From Fusobacterium naviforme (GTDB lineage: Bacteria > Bacillota > Clostridia > Lachnospirales > Lachnospiraceae), in contig PYGH01000002.1 of the NCBI GenBank assembly GCA_003014445.1, forward strand, positions 1 to 64,000: DNA of 64,000 bases. The letters are read 5' to 3'. The notes under the pieces are model-generated. The model did no database searches and was not told the origin of the DNA. It was given only the letters and a program-made list of their open reading frames with translations. Positions 15,937 to 24,187 of this stretch are shown piece by piece (position 1 is the first letter of the stretch; each line of letters starts with the position of its first letter). A program made the translations under genes and the position numbers.

Positions 15937-17232
15937 ATGTTCAGTGAGAAGAATCGTCCGTATATCTCGTGGGGAGTGACAGCATTTTCTGTGATTGTGG
16001 CCGCCCTGCTGGTCTCCTTTCTGATCAATCGCTTTGGAGAGGTGAGCCGTTTTTTTGCTACTATCACGAAAATACTGATGCCGGTGATTTATGGCTTTGT
16101 CATGTCTTTTCTGATGGCGCCGACCTATAATGCAATCACCGGAACGCTCAGCGGCATGATTTCAGGAGAAACTGCGGCGGACAGAAAGCGCTGGAGCAGG
16201 CTCGGCGCGGAGGAGCAGGAGCGCAGAAGAAAATTTGGAGGTATGATCGCAAGATCTGTCGCGACGCTGCTCTGTGTGATCATTATCCTGGCGATACTCA
16301 CGGCCTTAATCGCCATGCTCATTCCGCAGCTGATTCAGGGCGTGCGGGAGCTGATTCGGAACCTTCCTGAGAATGCGACCTCTGTGAGTGCGGTGATTCA
16401 TTCCTCCTTCTTTGGGGGAGATGAGGAGATGGAGAGCATGGTGCTCAGCATCTACGATCAGATCTACAGCACGCTGGACAATTGGATCACCAGCGATTTC
16501 ATGCCAAATCTGAATAAATATATCTCTCAGATGACAGATGGCGTGGTGAAGATACTGGCAGTCTTAAAGAACTTCTTTATCGGACTCATTGTCATGGCCT
16601 ATGGTCTGAATATGAAGGATCTGCTCTCTGCGCAGACCAAGAAAATGATCTATGCTTTTTTTCCTATCAGAGTTGCGAATGATATCATCACGGAGGCCCG
16701 CTTTGTCAAGTCGGTGTTCTCAAATTTCATCGTCGGAAAGATCATAGATTCTGTCATTATCGGCATTATCTGCTACATCTGTATGAGCTTCATGAAGATG
16801 CCGTACACTCTGCTGATCAGCGTATTTGTAGGGGTGACGAATGTGATTCCCTTCTTTGGGCCCTTTATCGGTGCGATCCCGAGTGCGCTGATTCTGCTCA
16901 TGACCTCGCCCTTTTATGTACTGCAGTTCTGTATTTTCATTCTGATCCTGCAGCAGTTTGACGGGAATATTCTGGGCCCCAGGATACTCGGTTCGACGAC
17001 CGGCGTGTCCAGCTTCTGGGTGCTCTTTTCCATTCTCTTTTTCGGAGGAATCTGGGGAATCGTCGGTATGGTCGTGGGAATTCCGACCTTTGCAGTGATC
17101 ACGCGGCTTACAGAACGGCTCATACGGCACCGCCTCGCGCGGAGAAAGCTGCCGGTTGAGACGGAGCACTATGCAGAGCTCGATTCCATAGAGAAGGAAA
17201 GCTTTGAGTTCCACTACAGAGAGAAGCTCTGA
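15937..17232 (+). CDS. AI-2E family transporter (PerM/TqsA-like membrane protein)
   Basis: A 431-residue membrane protein of the AI-2E/UPF0118 family. Hydrophobic segments flank a soluble region, and the family's C-terminal block is readable as FVGVTNVIPFFGPFIGAIPS, then QQFDGNILGPRILG and FGGIWGIVGMVVGIP. Members have been proposed to export quorum-sensing autoinducer or act as ion/proton antiporters; the substrate here is open. The ATG at 15937 follows GAGAGG by 6 bases; an upstream GTG at 15886 lies close to the RNA terminator and is not favoured. It ends in a charged cytoplasmic tail with a YAELDSIEKESFEF segment. Confidence 0.85.
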   Translation: MFSEKNRPYISWGVTAFSVIVAALLVSFLINRFGEVSRFFATITKILMPVIYGFVMSFLMAPTYNAITGTLSGMISGETAADRKRWSRLGAEEQERRRKFGGMIARSVATLLCVIIILAILTALIAMLIPQLIQGVRELIRNLPENATSVSAVIHSSFFGGDEEMESMVLSIYDQIYSTLDNWITSDFMPNLNKYISQMTDGVVKILAVLKNFFIGLIVMAYGLNMKDLLSAQTKKMIYAFFPIRVANDIITEARFVKSVFSNFIVGKIIDSVIIGIICYICMSFMKMPYTLLISVFVGVTNVIPFFGPFIGAIPSALILLMTSPFYVLQFCIFILILQQFDGNILGPRILGSTTGVSSFWVLFSILFFGGIWGIVGMVVGIPTFAVITRLTERLIRHRLARRKLPVETEHYAELDSIEKESFEFHYREKL

Positions 17233-17298
17233 GTAAATGACGGAACAGCGGCAGAGAAATGCGCCTGTACCAGGGCGTGCGGCAGGACGGGCAGCGGT

Positions 17299-17327
17299 TT
17301 GCAATCGAGCGCAAAGTGGTATATAAT
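17299..17327 (+). promoter_or_regulatory. Promoter of the SEC-C protein gene
   Basis: TTGCAA at 17299-17304 and TATAAT at 17322-17327 are 17 bases apart. They lie about 60 bases before the ATG at 17388. Confidence 0.65.
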
Positions 17328-17387
17328 CGTTCCGTTATCGGGAAATACGGCGAAAGCCATAAAATAATAAGAAGAGGCGGTAGTTTT

Positions 17388-17894
17388 ATGACCTTACTTG
17401 AAAACTGGAGAGTCAAAGCGTACGGAGACGGCACGAATGAGCAGCAGAAGGAAGTGCTCTGGAAGGAATATTTCATCGTGGAGAAGGGGATTTACGAGAA
17501 GCTTCTCACAGATGTTTCTAGGGTGGAGCAGGGCTCGGTGAAGGCGCTCGCGGAGAAATACAGCACGGACGTGCAGACCATGACTGGCTTCCTGGACGGA
17601 ATCAACGACAGTCTGAAGGAGGCAAATCCCATTGAGACCATGGAAGAGGATACCGAGGTAAGGCTTGCAATTGATCCGGAGAAACTCTATTACAATATGG
17701 TGGAGGCGAAGGCGAGCTGGCTCTACGGTCTCCCGCAGTGGGATGCAATACTCACAGAGGAGAGACGGAAGGAGCTCTATAAGGAGCAGAAGGCAAGCGG
17801 AACCATAAGAAAGCCGCATAAGATCGGCAGAAATGATCCCTGTCCCTGCGGCTCGGGAAAGAAATACAAGCACTGCTGCGGAAAGAATGCCTGA
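17388..17894 (+). CDS. SEC-C motif protein
   Basis: A 168-residue soluble protein. It ends in a textbook SEC-C zinc-binding motif, [19 protein letters not shown], as found at the C-terminus of SecA. The remainder is helical and acidic, with no recognised domain. Small SEC-C proteins of this kind are widespread in Lachnospiraceae and have been suggested to contact ribosomes or SecB-like partners, but none is proven for this one. The ATG at 17388 follows GAGGCGGTAG; the promoter at 17299-17327 rules out the longer open frame that begins at 17259. The next gene starts 71 bases downstream. Confidence 0.8.
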   Translation: MTLLENWRVKAYGDGTNEQQKEVLWKEYFIVEKGIYEKLLTDVSRVEQGSVKALAEKYSTDVQTMTGFLDGINDSLKEANPIETMEEDTEVRLAIDPEKLYYNMVEAKASWLYGLPQWDAILTEERRKELYKEQKASGTIRKPHKIGRNDPCPCGSGKKYKHCCGKNA

Positions 17895-17965
17895 GTACCC
17901 CCTGGGGGCGACAGACGGGCCAGGGCAGGCTTTGCGGTGACTGAATCCGGGGGAAGGAGCGAGCG

Positions 17966-18739
17966 ATGGAGGCTTATACGAGCTTTGCACGGGTCTATGA
18001 CCTGTTCATGGATAATGTTCCTTATGACGAGTGGTGTCAGCAGCTTTTGAAGATCTTTCATGAGCACGGGATCGAGAGCGGCATTGTAGCGGACCTCGGC
18101 TGTGGAACCGGAAGCCTCACAGAGCTGCTCGCGGCAAAGGGCTTTGACATGATAGGCATAGACAATTCCGAGGATATGCTGGAGATTGCCCTTGAGAAGA
18201 AGGTGGAGAAGGGACAGAATATTCTGTATCTCTGTCAGGATATGCGTTCCTTTGAGCTCTATGGAACCTGCCGTGCCATTGTGAGCCGCTGCGATGCAGT
18301 GAATTATCTCACTGGAACAGATGAGCTGCTCTCGCTGTTCCGTCTGGTGAATAATTATCTGGATCCGGAGGGGATCTTTGTCTTCGACTGCAATACCGTG
18401 CACAAGTATGAGACCGTGCTTGCGGACAATACAATCGCGGAGAACCGGGAGCTCGGCAGCTTTATATGGGAGAATTCCTATGACCCGGATACAAGAATCA
18501 ATGAGTACGATCTGACCCTCTATATCCGTGAGGAGAAGGAAGCAGATCCGAGGTTCCGCCGCTTTACAGAGACCCATTTTCAGCGGGCCTATACTATAGA
18601 GGAGCTGAAGACGGCAGCCACTGCTGCGGGTCTTCTATGGCTGGATTGTGTTGATGCAGACACCATGGTTATGCCGGACAGCGGCACAGAGCGTCTCCTG
18701 ATCACGCTGGGAGAGCATGGTAAGACGCCGGAGCTCTGA
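17966..18739 (+). CDS. Class I SAM-dependent methyltransferase
   Basis: A 257-residue protein with the Rossmann-type methyltransferase core. Motif I is VADLGCGTGSLTELL (about residues 41-55), motif II is the acidic end of MIGIDNSEDML, and a later strand reads GIFVFDCNTVHKYE. The N-terminal YTSFARVYDLFMDNVPYDEW is typical of the small-molecule methyltransferases of the YqeM-like group. GGAAGGAG precedes the ATG. The substrate is unknown. It lies between the SEC-C gene and hslO in the same direction. Confidence 0.85.
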   Translation: MEAYTSFARVYDLFMDNVPYDEWCQQLLKIFHEHGIESGIVADLGCGTGSLTELLAAKGFDMIGIDNSEDMLEIALEKKVEKGQNILYLCQDMRSFELYGTCRAIVSRCDAVNYLTGTDELLSLFRLVNNYLDPEGIFVFDCNTVHKYETVLADNTIAENRELGSFIWENSYDPDTRINEYDLTLYIREEKEADPRFRRFTETHFQRAYTIEELKTAATAAGLLWLDCVDADTMVMPDSGTERLLITLGEHGKTPEL

Positions 18740-18786
18740 TCGTTCAGGTGACGAAAGAACCTTTTTTGATATCATACAGCGGATGG

Positions 18787-18814
18787 CTGGCAGCTGATGA
18801 AAAGCAGCTGCCAG
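18787..18814 (+). promoter_or_regulatory. Perfect 10-base leader hairpin before hslO
   Basis: CTGGCAGCTG (18787-18796) and CAGCTGCCAG (18805-18814) form a perfect stem with an 8-base loop. It lies 23 bases before the hslO start and has no T tract after it, so it is not a terminator. The frame upstream of the ATG stays open, so a longer Hsp33 that reads through the hairpin cannot be fully excluded. A role in RNA stability or temperature-dependent translation is possible but unproven. Confidence 0.5.
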
Positions 18815-18837
18815 CTGCCGCCTTACAGGATAAATAC

Positions 18838-19719
18838 ATGAATGATTATATGGTAAGAGCATTTGCTGCGGAGGGGATGATACGCGCATTTGCGGTTACG
18901 AGCCGGGAGCTCGTGGAGGAAGCCAGAAGCATCCACAACACCAGCCCCGTTGTAACTGCTGCACTGGGACGTCTGCTGACAGCGGGCGTGATCATGGGCA
19001 GTATGATGAAGGACGAGAGGGATCTTATCACGCTAAAGATCGACGGCGATGGACCAATGGGCGGCCTGCTGGTCAGCGCGGACTGCCGCGGCAATGTGAA
19101 GGGGTACCCGTATGAGCCGGCGGTCGTGATTCCTGCAAACGCAAAGGGAAAACTGGATGTCGCAGGGGCAGTCGGACGCGGAACGCTCACCGTGATCTCA
19201 GATCTCGGACTGAAGGAGCCCTACGTGGGGCAGGTGGAGCTCATTTCGGGAGAAATTGCGGAGGATCTGACCTATTATTATGCGAACAGCGAGCAGATAC
19301 CCTCAAGTGTGGGGCTCGGTGTACTGATGAATCGGGAGAACACGGTGAACTGTGCCGGAGGCTTTCTGATTCAGCTCATGCCCGGCTGCCCGGAGGAGCT
19401 CACAGAGAGGCTTGAGGACAGATTGCGCGGTGTAGATTCCGTCACGCACTTTTTGCGGGAGGGAAAGACACCTGAGGATATGCTCTCTGTTATTCTGGAA
19501 GATATGGAGCTTCAGATTCCAGAAAAGCTGCCCTGTCGCTATTCATGCAGCTGCAGTCGTGAGAGAGTGGAGAAAGCTCTGCTTACCGTAGGAGAGAAGG
19601 AACTTCAGAGTATGATAGATGAGGGGAAGGCGGTGGAGCTGAGCTGTCACTTCTGTAAGAAGAAGTACAGTTTCTCTATCGAGGAGCTTCATACCATGCT
19701 TCTTGAGAGCAGGCACTGA
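18838..19719 (+). CDS. hslO: Hsp33 redox-regulated chaperone
   Basis: A 293-residue Hsp33. Under oxidative stress this cytoplasmic holdase releases zinc, forms disulfides and binds unfolding proteins. The N-terminus (MNDYMVRAFAAEGMIRAF) and the AALGRLLTAG segment match the family. The zinc switch near the C-terminus shows both cysteine pairs, SCSC and CHFC, about 40 residues apart. The ATG at 18838 gives the usual length and has AGGA 8 bases upstream; the frame extends another 30 codons upstream to a GTG at 18748, which would add a non-family segment. A strong bidirectional terminator follows. Confidence 0.95.
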   Translation: MNDYMVRAFAAEGMIRAFAVTSRELVEEARSIHNTSPVVTAALGRLLTAGVIMGSMMKDERDLITLKIDGDGPMGGLLVSADCRGNVKGYPYEPAVVIPANAKGKLDVAGAVGRGTLTVISDLGLKEPYVGQVELISGEIAEDLTYYYANSEQIPSSVGLGVLMNRENTVNCAGGFLIQLMPGCPEELTERLEDRLRGVDSVTHFLREGKTPEDMLSVILEDMELQIPEKLPCRYSCSCSRERVEKALLTVGEKELQSMIDEGKAVELSCHFCKKKYSFSIEELHTMLLESRH

Positions 19720-19757
19720 GGTCACGGACTCGCCTGAAAATGAAAGCTCTGGTTCTG

Positions 19758-19788
19758 AACGGGACAGCATTTATTGTGCTGTCCCGTT
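19758..19788. terminator. Bidirectional terminator between convergent genes
   Basis: A perfect 12-base stem, AACGGGACAGCA (19758-19769) with TGCTGTCCCGTT (19777-19788), encloses a 7-base loop. It serves hslO on the plus strand and overlaps the last codons of the convergent DUF5662 gene. Confidence 0.75.
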
Positions 19789-20340
19789 GCTGTGCTCATA
19801 GGACTGCGGATGCTTCATAAGCCAGCGCATATATCCCAGGGTATATCGCTCCCCGTGCTCGCTCAGCATGATGAGCAGAGTCTCAAGCAGCGCTCTGGTA
19901 TCCGGGTGCAGGCGGGAGCTCTCGCTTCTGTCCCTGTAGTATTGCAGCGGTGTGCTGTCGCTGTAGTTCGGGCCGTTGTAGACCTTTGAGGCTGCAATGC
20001 GGTCGCAGACCATCTCCAGCACATAGCGGAGCGGCATCTTCACGCCCTCCCATTCCCGGGTCTTTGGATTGATGTCCATCCAGTACTCGTAGTGATGGAG
20101 ATTTCTTCCCTTGTGATGCAGCCATGCGGCGGAGTAACCTAAGGTATTCCTTTCCACAGCATTTGGGCTGCGATCCCCCTGGTAGTAGTGCACGCCGGTA
20201 AGAAACTCGATTGGGCTGTACTTAGAGAGATCGTGCAGCAGGCCCTGTCTCAGAAGTCCAAGCTTGAAGCAGAGATCCATGACGGTCAGCTTGTGAATGG
20301 AAATGGTGATGAAGTGGTGAAAAACGTTGTGAAATTTCAT
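19771..20340 (-). CDS. DUF5662 family protein
   Basis: A 189-residue soluble protein. It is rich in His and Tyr and carries conserved stretches such as GLLRQGLLHDLSKYSP, AAWLHHKGRNLHHYEYW and PLRYVLEMVCDRIAAS. The HD pair in LLHDLSKY and the later His-His patterns resemble HD-type metal-dependent hydrolases, so a metal-dependent phosphohydrolase role is possible but untested. The ATG at 20340 is preferred because GGAG lies 6 bases upstream on that strand; the frame is open back to a GTG at 20373 that has no ribosome site. It is transcribed against its neighbours and its end overlaps the hslO terminator. Confidence 0.78.
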   Translation of the reverse strand: MKFHNVFHHFITISIHKLTVMDLCFKLGLLRQGLLHDLSKYSPIEFLTGVHYYQGDRSPNAVERNTLGYSAAWLHHKGRNLHHYEYWMDINPKTREWEGVKMPLRYVLEMVCDRIAASKVYNGPNYSDSTPLQYYRDRSESSRLHPDTRALLETLLIMLSEHGERYTLGYMRWLMKHPQSYEHSNGTAQ

Positions 20341-20366
20341 GAGATACTCCAGACTGTCAAAATTGT

Positions 20367-20395
20367 TTGACACATTATTTTTTTCGTGTTATTGT
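20367..20395 (+). promoter_or_regulatory. Cold shock gene promoter
   Basis: TTGACA at 20367-20372 and TATTGT at 20390-20395 are 17 bases apart. A leader of about 50 bases separates the expected start from the ATG at 20452. The promoter overlaps the 5' region of the divergent DUF5662 gene. Confidence 0.65.
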
Positions 20396-20451
20396 GAATT
20401 TGGCTACAGAGGTCTGCAAGTCAATTCATTATTTTCGGAGGAATTTGTGTT

Positions 20452-20655
20452 ATGAGCAAGGGTACAGTCAAGTGGTTTAATAATCAAAAGGGTTATGGAT
20501 TTATTTCAGACGAGAAGGGCGGCGATGTATTCGTTCACTACTCCGGACTGAATATGGAAGGCTATAAAACCCTTGATGAAGGCGCTGCGGTGGAATATGA
20601 TATCATAGACGGCGCAAAGGGACCGCAGGCAGTCAATGTAAGCGTAGTCAAATAA
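20452..20655 (+). CDS. Cold shock protein (CspA family)
   Basis: A 67-residue single cold shock domain, an OB-fold protein that binds single-stranded RNA and DNA and melts RNA secondary structure. Both RNA-binding motifs are present: KGYGFIS (RNP1) and VFVHYSGL (RNP2). GGAGG lies 8-12 bases before the ATG. It is a single-gene unit with its own promoter and a strong terminator. Confidence 0.95.
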   Translation: MSKGTVKWFNNQKGYGFISDEKGGDVFVHYSGLNMEGYKTLDEGAAVEYDIIDGAKGPQAVNVSVVK

Positions 20656-20668
20656 ACAGTGTCCACTG

Positions 20669-20695
20669 AGCCACGGAGAGATCCGTGGCTTTTTT
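20669..20695 (+). terminator. Rho-independent terminator of the cold shock gene
   Basis: AGCCACGGA (20669-20677) pairs perfectly with TCCGTGGCT (20682-20690) over a GAGA loop. Five T follow. Confidence 0.92.
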
Positions 20696-20732
20696 AATTG
20701 TACAGGAAATCCCTGTGGATTTCCTGTTTGGG

Positions 20733-21851
20733 CTACTTCTGAGCTTTCCCGTCATTGCTGCAAAATCCAAGCTCAGAGAGTGCTGCACCTGTGTAATTCA
20801 GCCAGAAACCGGGCGCAGTGTTTTCAAGCAAATCCTGACTCAGCCGAAGATAGGGTCTGCCGCGCGGATTCTCCCGGAAGAGAGTCGCCTCTGCCGGAGC
20901 TTCACACAGCAGCGGCATAAAAAGTCCCTCTGCCGGCACACAGGCATGTTCCGCCTTCGCCCGGACCTTTGCCGAGCGATCGACAAACTCCGCCAGACTT
21001 TTGTGAATGGCTTTATTCTCCAGAGGGAGATAGTAGTAGTCTCTGTAGTTTGTAAAATAGTGTCGGAGTGTTCCGTGAAAAAGCGGAATACGGAGACTTA
21101 GAGCATTGTCCTTGAGAGAGAGCTCTGCCTGAAAGCCGGCTGCTTCAAGCAGCTGGCGCACAGAAACCGGGATCCGGCTGTCTGTGTGAAAATGAAGCAG
21201 CAGGGCAGTCTCATCTACGGAGACAGAGAGCTCCTGAGGCGCACTCTGAAAGAAATCCCGGTAGGAGAGGAGGGAGAGAAGCTGCGGAAGGTTCATGATA
21301 TCCTCCTCGTTGTGCAGAAGAAGCTGCTGCAGCAGGGCAGTCTCCGGTGTGACTAGCCAGTGCTCGTAGACAGAGATCAGCTCAGCTCCGCTGAAGCGGT
21401 CTGTGCGGGAGATGGACAGGAATTCCTCCATGCGCTTCTGGTTCATGCGCTCCGTGCCGAGAAGCTTGCGGAAGGGGCGAACTGCGCGGTAGAGATCCAG
21501 ACTCTGTATTTCGTCGAGGGGACAGCCCATGCCGTACTGCGACGCACAGCGGGAGAGAAAGGGCAGATCAAAGCTGTCTCCGTTATAGTGGATGAGGATG
21601 CGAAAGTCTTTTGCAAAATCAAAGAAGCTGCGCAGGCATTCTTCCTCCGCAGACAGACTGTCTGCAAACCACTGACGCAGCATCCAGCCGCTCTTCTCCG
21701 CATAAGAAAGAGCGCCGATCATGTAGATCTGCGCATTTGCCGGGGACAGTCCCGTAGTCTCTATGTCAAGAAACAGAAAATCCTCCAGAACGCCGAGCTT
21801 TCTTATGGGGTAGTCAAATATCACTGCTTCCGGTATCTGAAAGAGCTGCAT
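20733..21851 (-). CDS. RNase H-like exonuclease domain protein (YprB-like)
   Basis: A 372-residue protein whose N-terminal half is a DEDD-type 3'-5' exonuclease fold of the RNase_H_2/YprB group. The acidic motifs read FLDIETTGLSP, HYNGDSFDLPFL, and a later HNEEDIMNLPQL. The C-terminal half (about 210-372) has no recognised domain. The family is common in Firmicutes and its substrate is unproven. The minus-strand start at 21851 is chosen because GGAGGG directly touches the ATG at 21857 but lies 6 bases before the one at 21851. It is divergent from ruvA, about 110 bases away. Confidence 0.8.
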   Translation of the reverse strand: MQLFQIPEAVIFDYPIRKLGVLEDFLFLDIETTGLSPANAQIYMIGALSYAEKSGWMLRQWFADSLSAEEECLRSFFDFAKDFRILIHYNGDSFDLPFLSRCASQYGMGCPLDEIQSLDLYRAVRPFRKLLGTERMNQKRMEEFLSISRTDRFSGAELISVYEHWLVTPETALLQQLLLHNEEDIMNLPQLLSLLSYRDFFQSAPQELSVSVDETALLLHFHTDSRIPVSVRQLLEAAGFQAELSLKDNALSLRIPLFHGTLRHYFTNYRDYYYLPLENKAIHKSLAEFVDRSAKVRAKAEHACVPAEGLFMPLLCEAPAEATLFRENPRGRPYLRLSQDLLENTAPGFWLNYTGAALSELGFCSNDGKAQK

Positions 21852-21961
21852 CTTCATCCCTCCAGTCCTCCTCAGTATACCTCTTCGTTGTCAGATTGGA
21901 AAGGCTGTGATAAACTTCAGGGAAGTGTATTACAGCTGTTCAGGCTGATCTGGAGGACGCA

Positions 21962-22576
21962 ATGATTTCATATATCAGAGGAACACTGGCTGAGACTCAA
22001 GGATCGCTGATCGTGGTCGAGGCGGGTTCTGTCGGTGTCAATATCAATGTGCCGCTGTCGCTTGTCGAGGGGCTGCCGTCTGTCGGAGAGGAGGTCACGA
22101 TCTATACCTGCCTCAGAGTGACGGATGATGCGCTCACGCTGTACGGCTTTGGTTCACGGAATGATCTGGAGATGTTCCGCCAGCTTCTGAATGTAAGCGG
22201 CATCGGACCGAAGGGTGCACTGGGGCTGCTCTCTGTGCTGACGCCGGATGAACTTCGCGTTGCAGTGGTGACGGGGGATGCCAAGGCTCTCACGAGGGCG
22301 CCGGGTGTCGGAGCAAAGACGGCACAGCGCATCATACTCGACTTAAAGGACAGAGTATCTCTGGATGAGCTCTCCTATATGTCGGAGCAGAGCGGAGGGG
22401 CGGCAGCATCATCCACGTCCCAGAGCGCACAGGCACAGCGGGAGGCGATCGAGGCTCTGGTGCAGCTCGGTTACGCGCCGACAGAGGCAGCGCGGGCGGT
22501 GCGGAAGGTGGAGAACAGTTCCGCCATGGATGCGGAGGCGATCTTAAAGGCTGCGCTGAAGGGCTTTCATTTCTGA
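21962..22576 (+). CDS. ruvA: Holliday junction branch migration protein RuvA
   Basis: A 204-residue RuvA, the tetrameric subunit that holds Holliday junctions in the RuvAB branch-migration motor. The N-terminal OB-fold (MISYIRGTLAE), the two helix-hairpin-helix motifs (NVSGIGPKGALGLLS and RAPGVGAKTAQRIILDL) and the C-terminal RuvB-binding domain (EALVQLGYAPTEAARAV) are all visible. A likely promoter, TTGTCA then TAAACT, lies shortly upstream. ruvB follows 50 bases downstream in the same direction. ruvC is not adjacent, as is usual in Firmicutes. Confidence 0.97.
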   Translation: MISYIRGTLAETQGSLIVVEAGSVGVNINVPLSLVEGLPSVGEEVTIYTCLRVTDDALTLYGFGSRNDLEMFRQLLNVSGIGPKGALGLLSVLTPDELRVAVVTGDAKALTRAPGVGAKTAQRIILDLKDRVSLDELSYMSEQSGGAAASSTSQSAQAQREAIEALVQLGYAPTEAARAVRKVENSSAMDAEAILKAALKGFHF

Positions 22577-22626
22577 AAAATTCAGAGCTGCTGCGGGATA
22601 TCGTGTGAATGTACGGAAAGAGAGAG

Positions 22627-23631
22627 ATGGAACGAAAAATTATAAGCACCGAAGTGGTGAAGGAGGAGGCGAGGCTTGAGCAGAGCTTAAGACCCCGTCT
22701 TTTGAAGGACTACATCGGGCAGACAAAGCTGAAATCCATACTGAAGATTTATATTGAGGCGGCCAGGGGACGGGGGGAGTCCCTGGATCATGTGCTCTTT
22801 TACGGTCCGCCGGGACTTGGAAAGACTACGCTTTCCGGTATTATAGCCGCGGAGATGGGAGTCAATATGAAGGTGACCTCCGGGCCTGCGATTGAGAAGC
22901 CGGGGGAGATGGCCGCGATTTTAAACAATCTGCATGAGGGAGATGTGCTCTTTGTCGATGAGATTCACCGCCTGAACCGTCAGGTGGAGGAGGTTCTTTA
23001 CCCGGCGATGGAGGATTTTGCCATTGATATTATGATAGGTAAGGAAGCCGGGGCGAGAAGCATACGCCTGGATCTTCCGCACTTTACGCTGGTGGGCGCG
23101 ACGACGCGGGCGGGACTTCTGTCCGCACCACTCAGAGATCGCTTTGGTGTGGTGCAGAGACTTGAGTTTTATTCGGAGGCCGAGCTTGAGGAGATCGTAC
23201 GACGCTCTGCGGCAGTGCTCGGTGTGGAGATAGATCCCGCGGGCTGTAAGGAGATTGCGAGGCGAAGCCGCGGAACACCCCGCCTTGCGAATCGCCTGCT
23301 GAAGCGGGTCAGAGACTTTGCGGAGGTGAAGTACGAGGGTATCATCACCCGGGAGGCTGCGGATTACGCGCTTGACACTCTGGATGTGGACAAGCTTGGC
23401 CTGGACAATGGGGACAGAAGCATTCTGCTCATGATGATAGAGAAGTTCGGAGGCGGGCCGGTGGGGCTGGATACCCTCGCAGCGGCGCTGGGAGAGGATG
23501 CCGGAACCCTGGAGGATGTGTATGAGCCGTATCTGCTTATGAACGGGCTCATTATGCGCACTCCGCGCGGCCGCGTGGCGACAGCGCGCGCGTACCGCCA
23601 TCTTGGGATCAGTCCGGATAAACAGGAGTGA
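22627..23631 (+). CDS. ruvB: Holliday junction branch migration helicase RuvB
   Basis: A 334-residue hexameric AAA+ ATPase that drives branch migration with RuvA. Visible motifs are the N-terminal [12 protein letters not shown], Walker [12 protein letters not shown], Walker [10 protein letters not shown], sensor 1 [10 protein letters not shown], the arginine-finger region [11 protein letters not shown], and the C-terminal winged helix ending [13 protein letters not shown]. The ATG at 22627 fits the family N-terminus (MERKIIST); the frame is open to another ATG at 22609 that lacks a ribosome site. The stop overlaps the AGGAG of the zapA gene. Confidence 0.97.
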   Translation: MERKIISTEVVKEEARLEQSLRPRLLKDYIGQTKLKSILKIYIEAARGRGESLDHVLFYGPPGLGKTTLSGIIAAEMGVNMKVTSGPAIEKPGEMAAILNNLHEGDVLFVDEIHRLNRQVEEVLYPAMEDFAIDIMIGKEAGARSIRLDLPHFTLVGATTRAGLLSAPLRDRFGVVQRLEFYSEAELEEIVRRSAAVLGVEIDPAGCKEIARRSRGTPRLANRLLKRVRDFAEVKYEGIITREAADYALDTLDVDKLGLDNGDRSILLMMIEKFGGGPVGLDTLAAALGEDAGTLEDVYEPYLLMNGLIMRTPRGRVATARAYRHLGISPDKQE

Positions 23632-23635
23632 AAGT

Positions 23636-24187
23636 ATGAAGGAAATCAGAAAAAATGACGCAGAGCTTAAGGAACAGCCTGCGGTTGATGTTGTAATTGA
23701 CGGAAAGGTGATTCCTCTCTCCGGCGGAGAGACAGAGTATCTGCAGCGCGTTGCGGGATATCTGGACGGGAAGATCTCAGAGCTGAAGCGCTCGCAGCAG
23801 TACGGGCACCAGAATGCGGAGCAGCGCTCCATGACTCTCAGTCTGAATCTTGCGGATGACTGTATGCACGCGAGGGATGAGCTGCAGAGGCTGAAGTCAG
23901 AGTCGGAGGCTCATGAGTCGGAGGTCTATGTACTGAAGCGGGAGCTCGTGGAAAAGCGCATCGAGACAGAGCGCATGAAGGAGCGTCTCACTGCTTCAGA
24001 GGAAGCACGGAAGGAGATCGCAAAACAGCTGTATGAACTCTCAGGGCAGCGTAAGAAAGTCGAAGAGCAGGCGCAGGAGCTTGACAGGCTCCGGGAGAGG
24101 CTTCAGCAGGCAGAGCAGCGCGCAAAAGAGCTGAAGACACGCGCAGACGCACTGGAACAGGAGGTCAATGAGCTCCTTGAAAAATAA
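23636..24187 (+). CDS. zapA: ZapA-like cell division protein with extended coiled coil
   Basis: A 183-residue protein. The N-terminal ZapA domain, which cross-links FtsZ at the division ring, is readable as VDVVIDGKVIPLSGGETEYLQRVAGYLDGKI. A long coiled coil of Glu, Arg, Lys and Leu heptads fills the rest (about residues 75-183). Standard ZapA is around 80-110 residues, so this form carries an extended tail, a version seen in Lachnospiraceae. The start has AGGAG, overlapping the ruvB stop. The end overlaps the U32 peptidase start by 20 bases. Confidence 0.85.
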   Translation: MKEIRKNDAELKEQPAVDVVIDGKVIPLSGGETEYLQRVAGYLDGKISELKRSQQYGHQNAEQRSMTLSLNLADDCMHARDELQRLKSESEAHESEVYVLKRELVEKRIETERMKERLTASEEARKEIAKQLYELSGQRKKVEEQAQELDRLRERLQQAEQRAKELKTRADALEQEVNELLEK

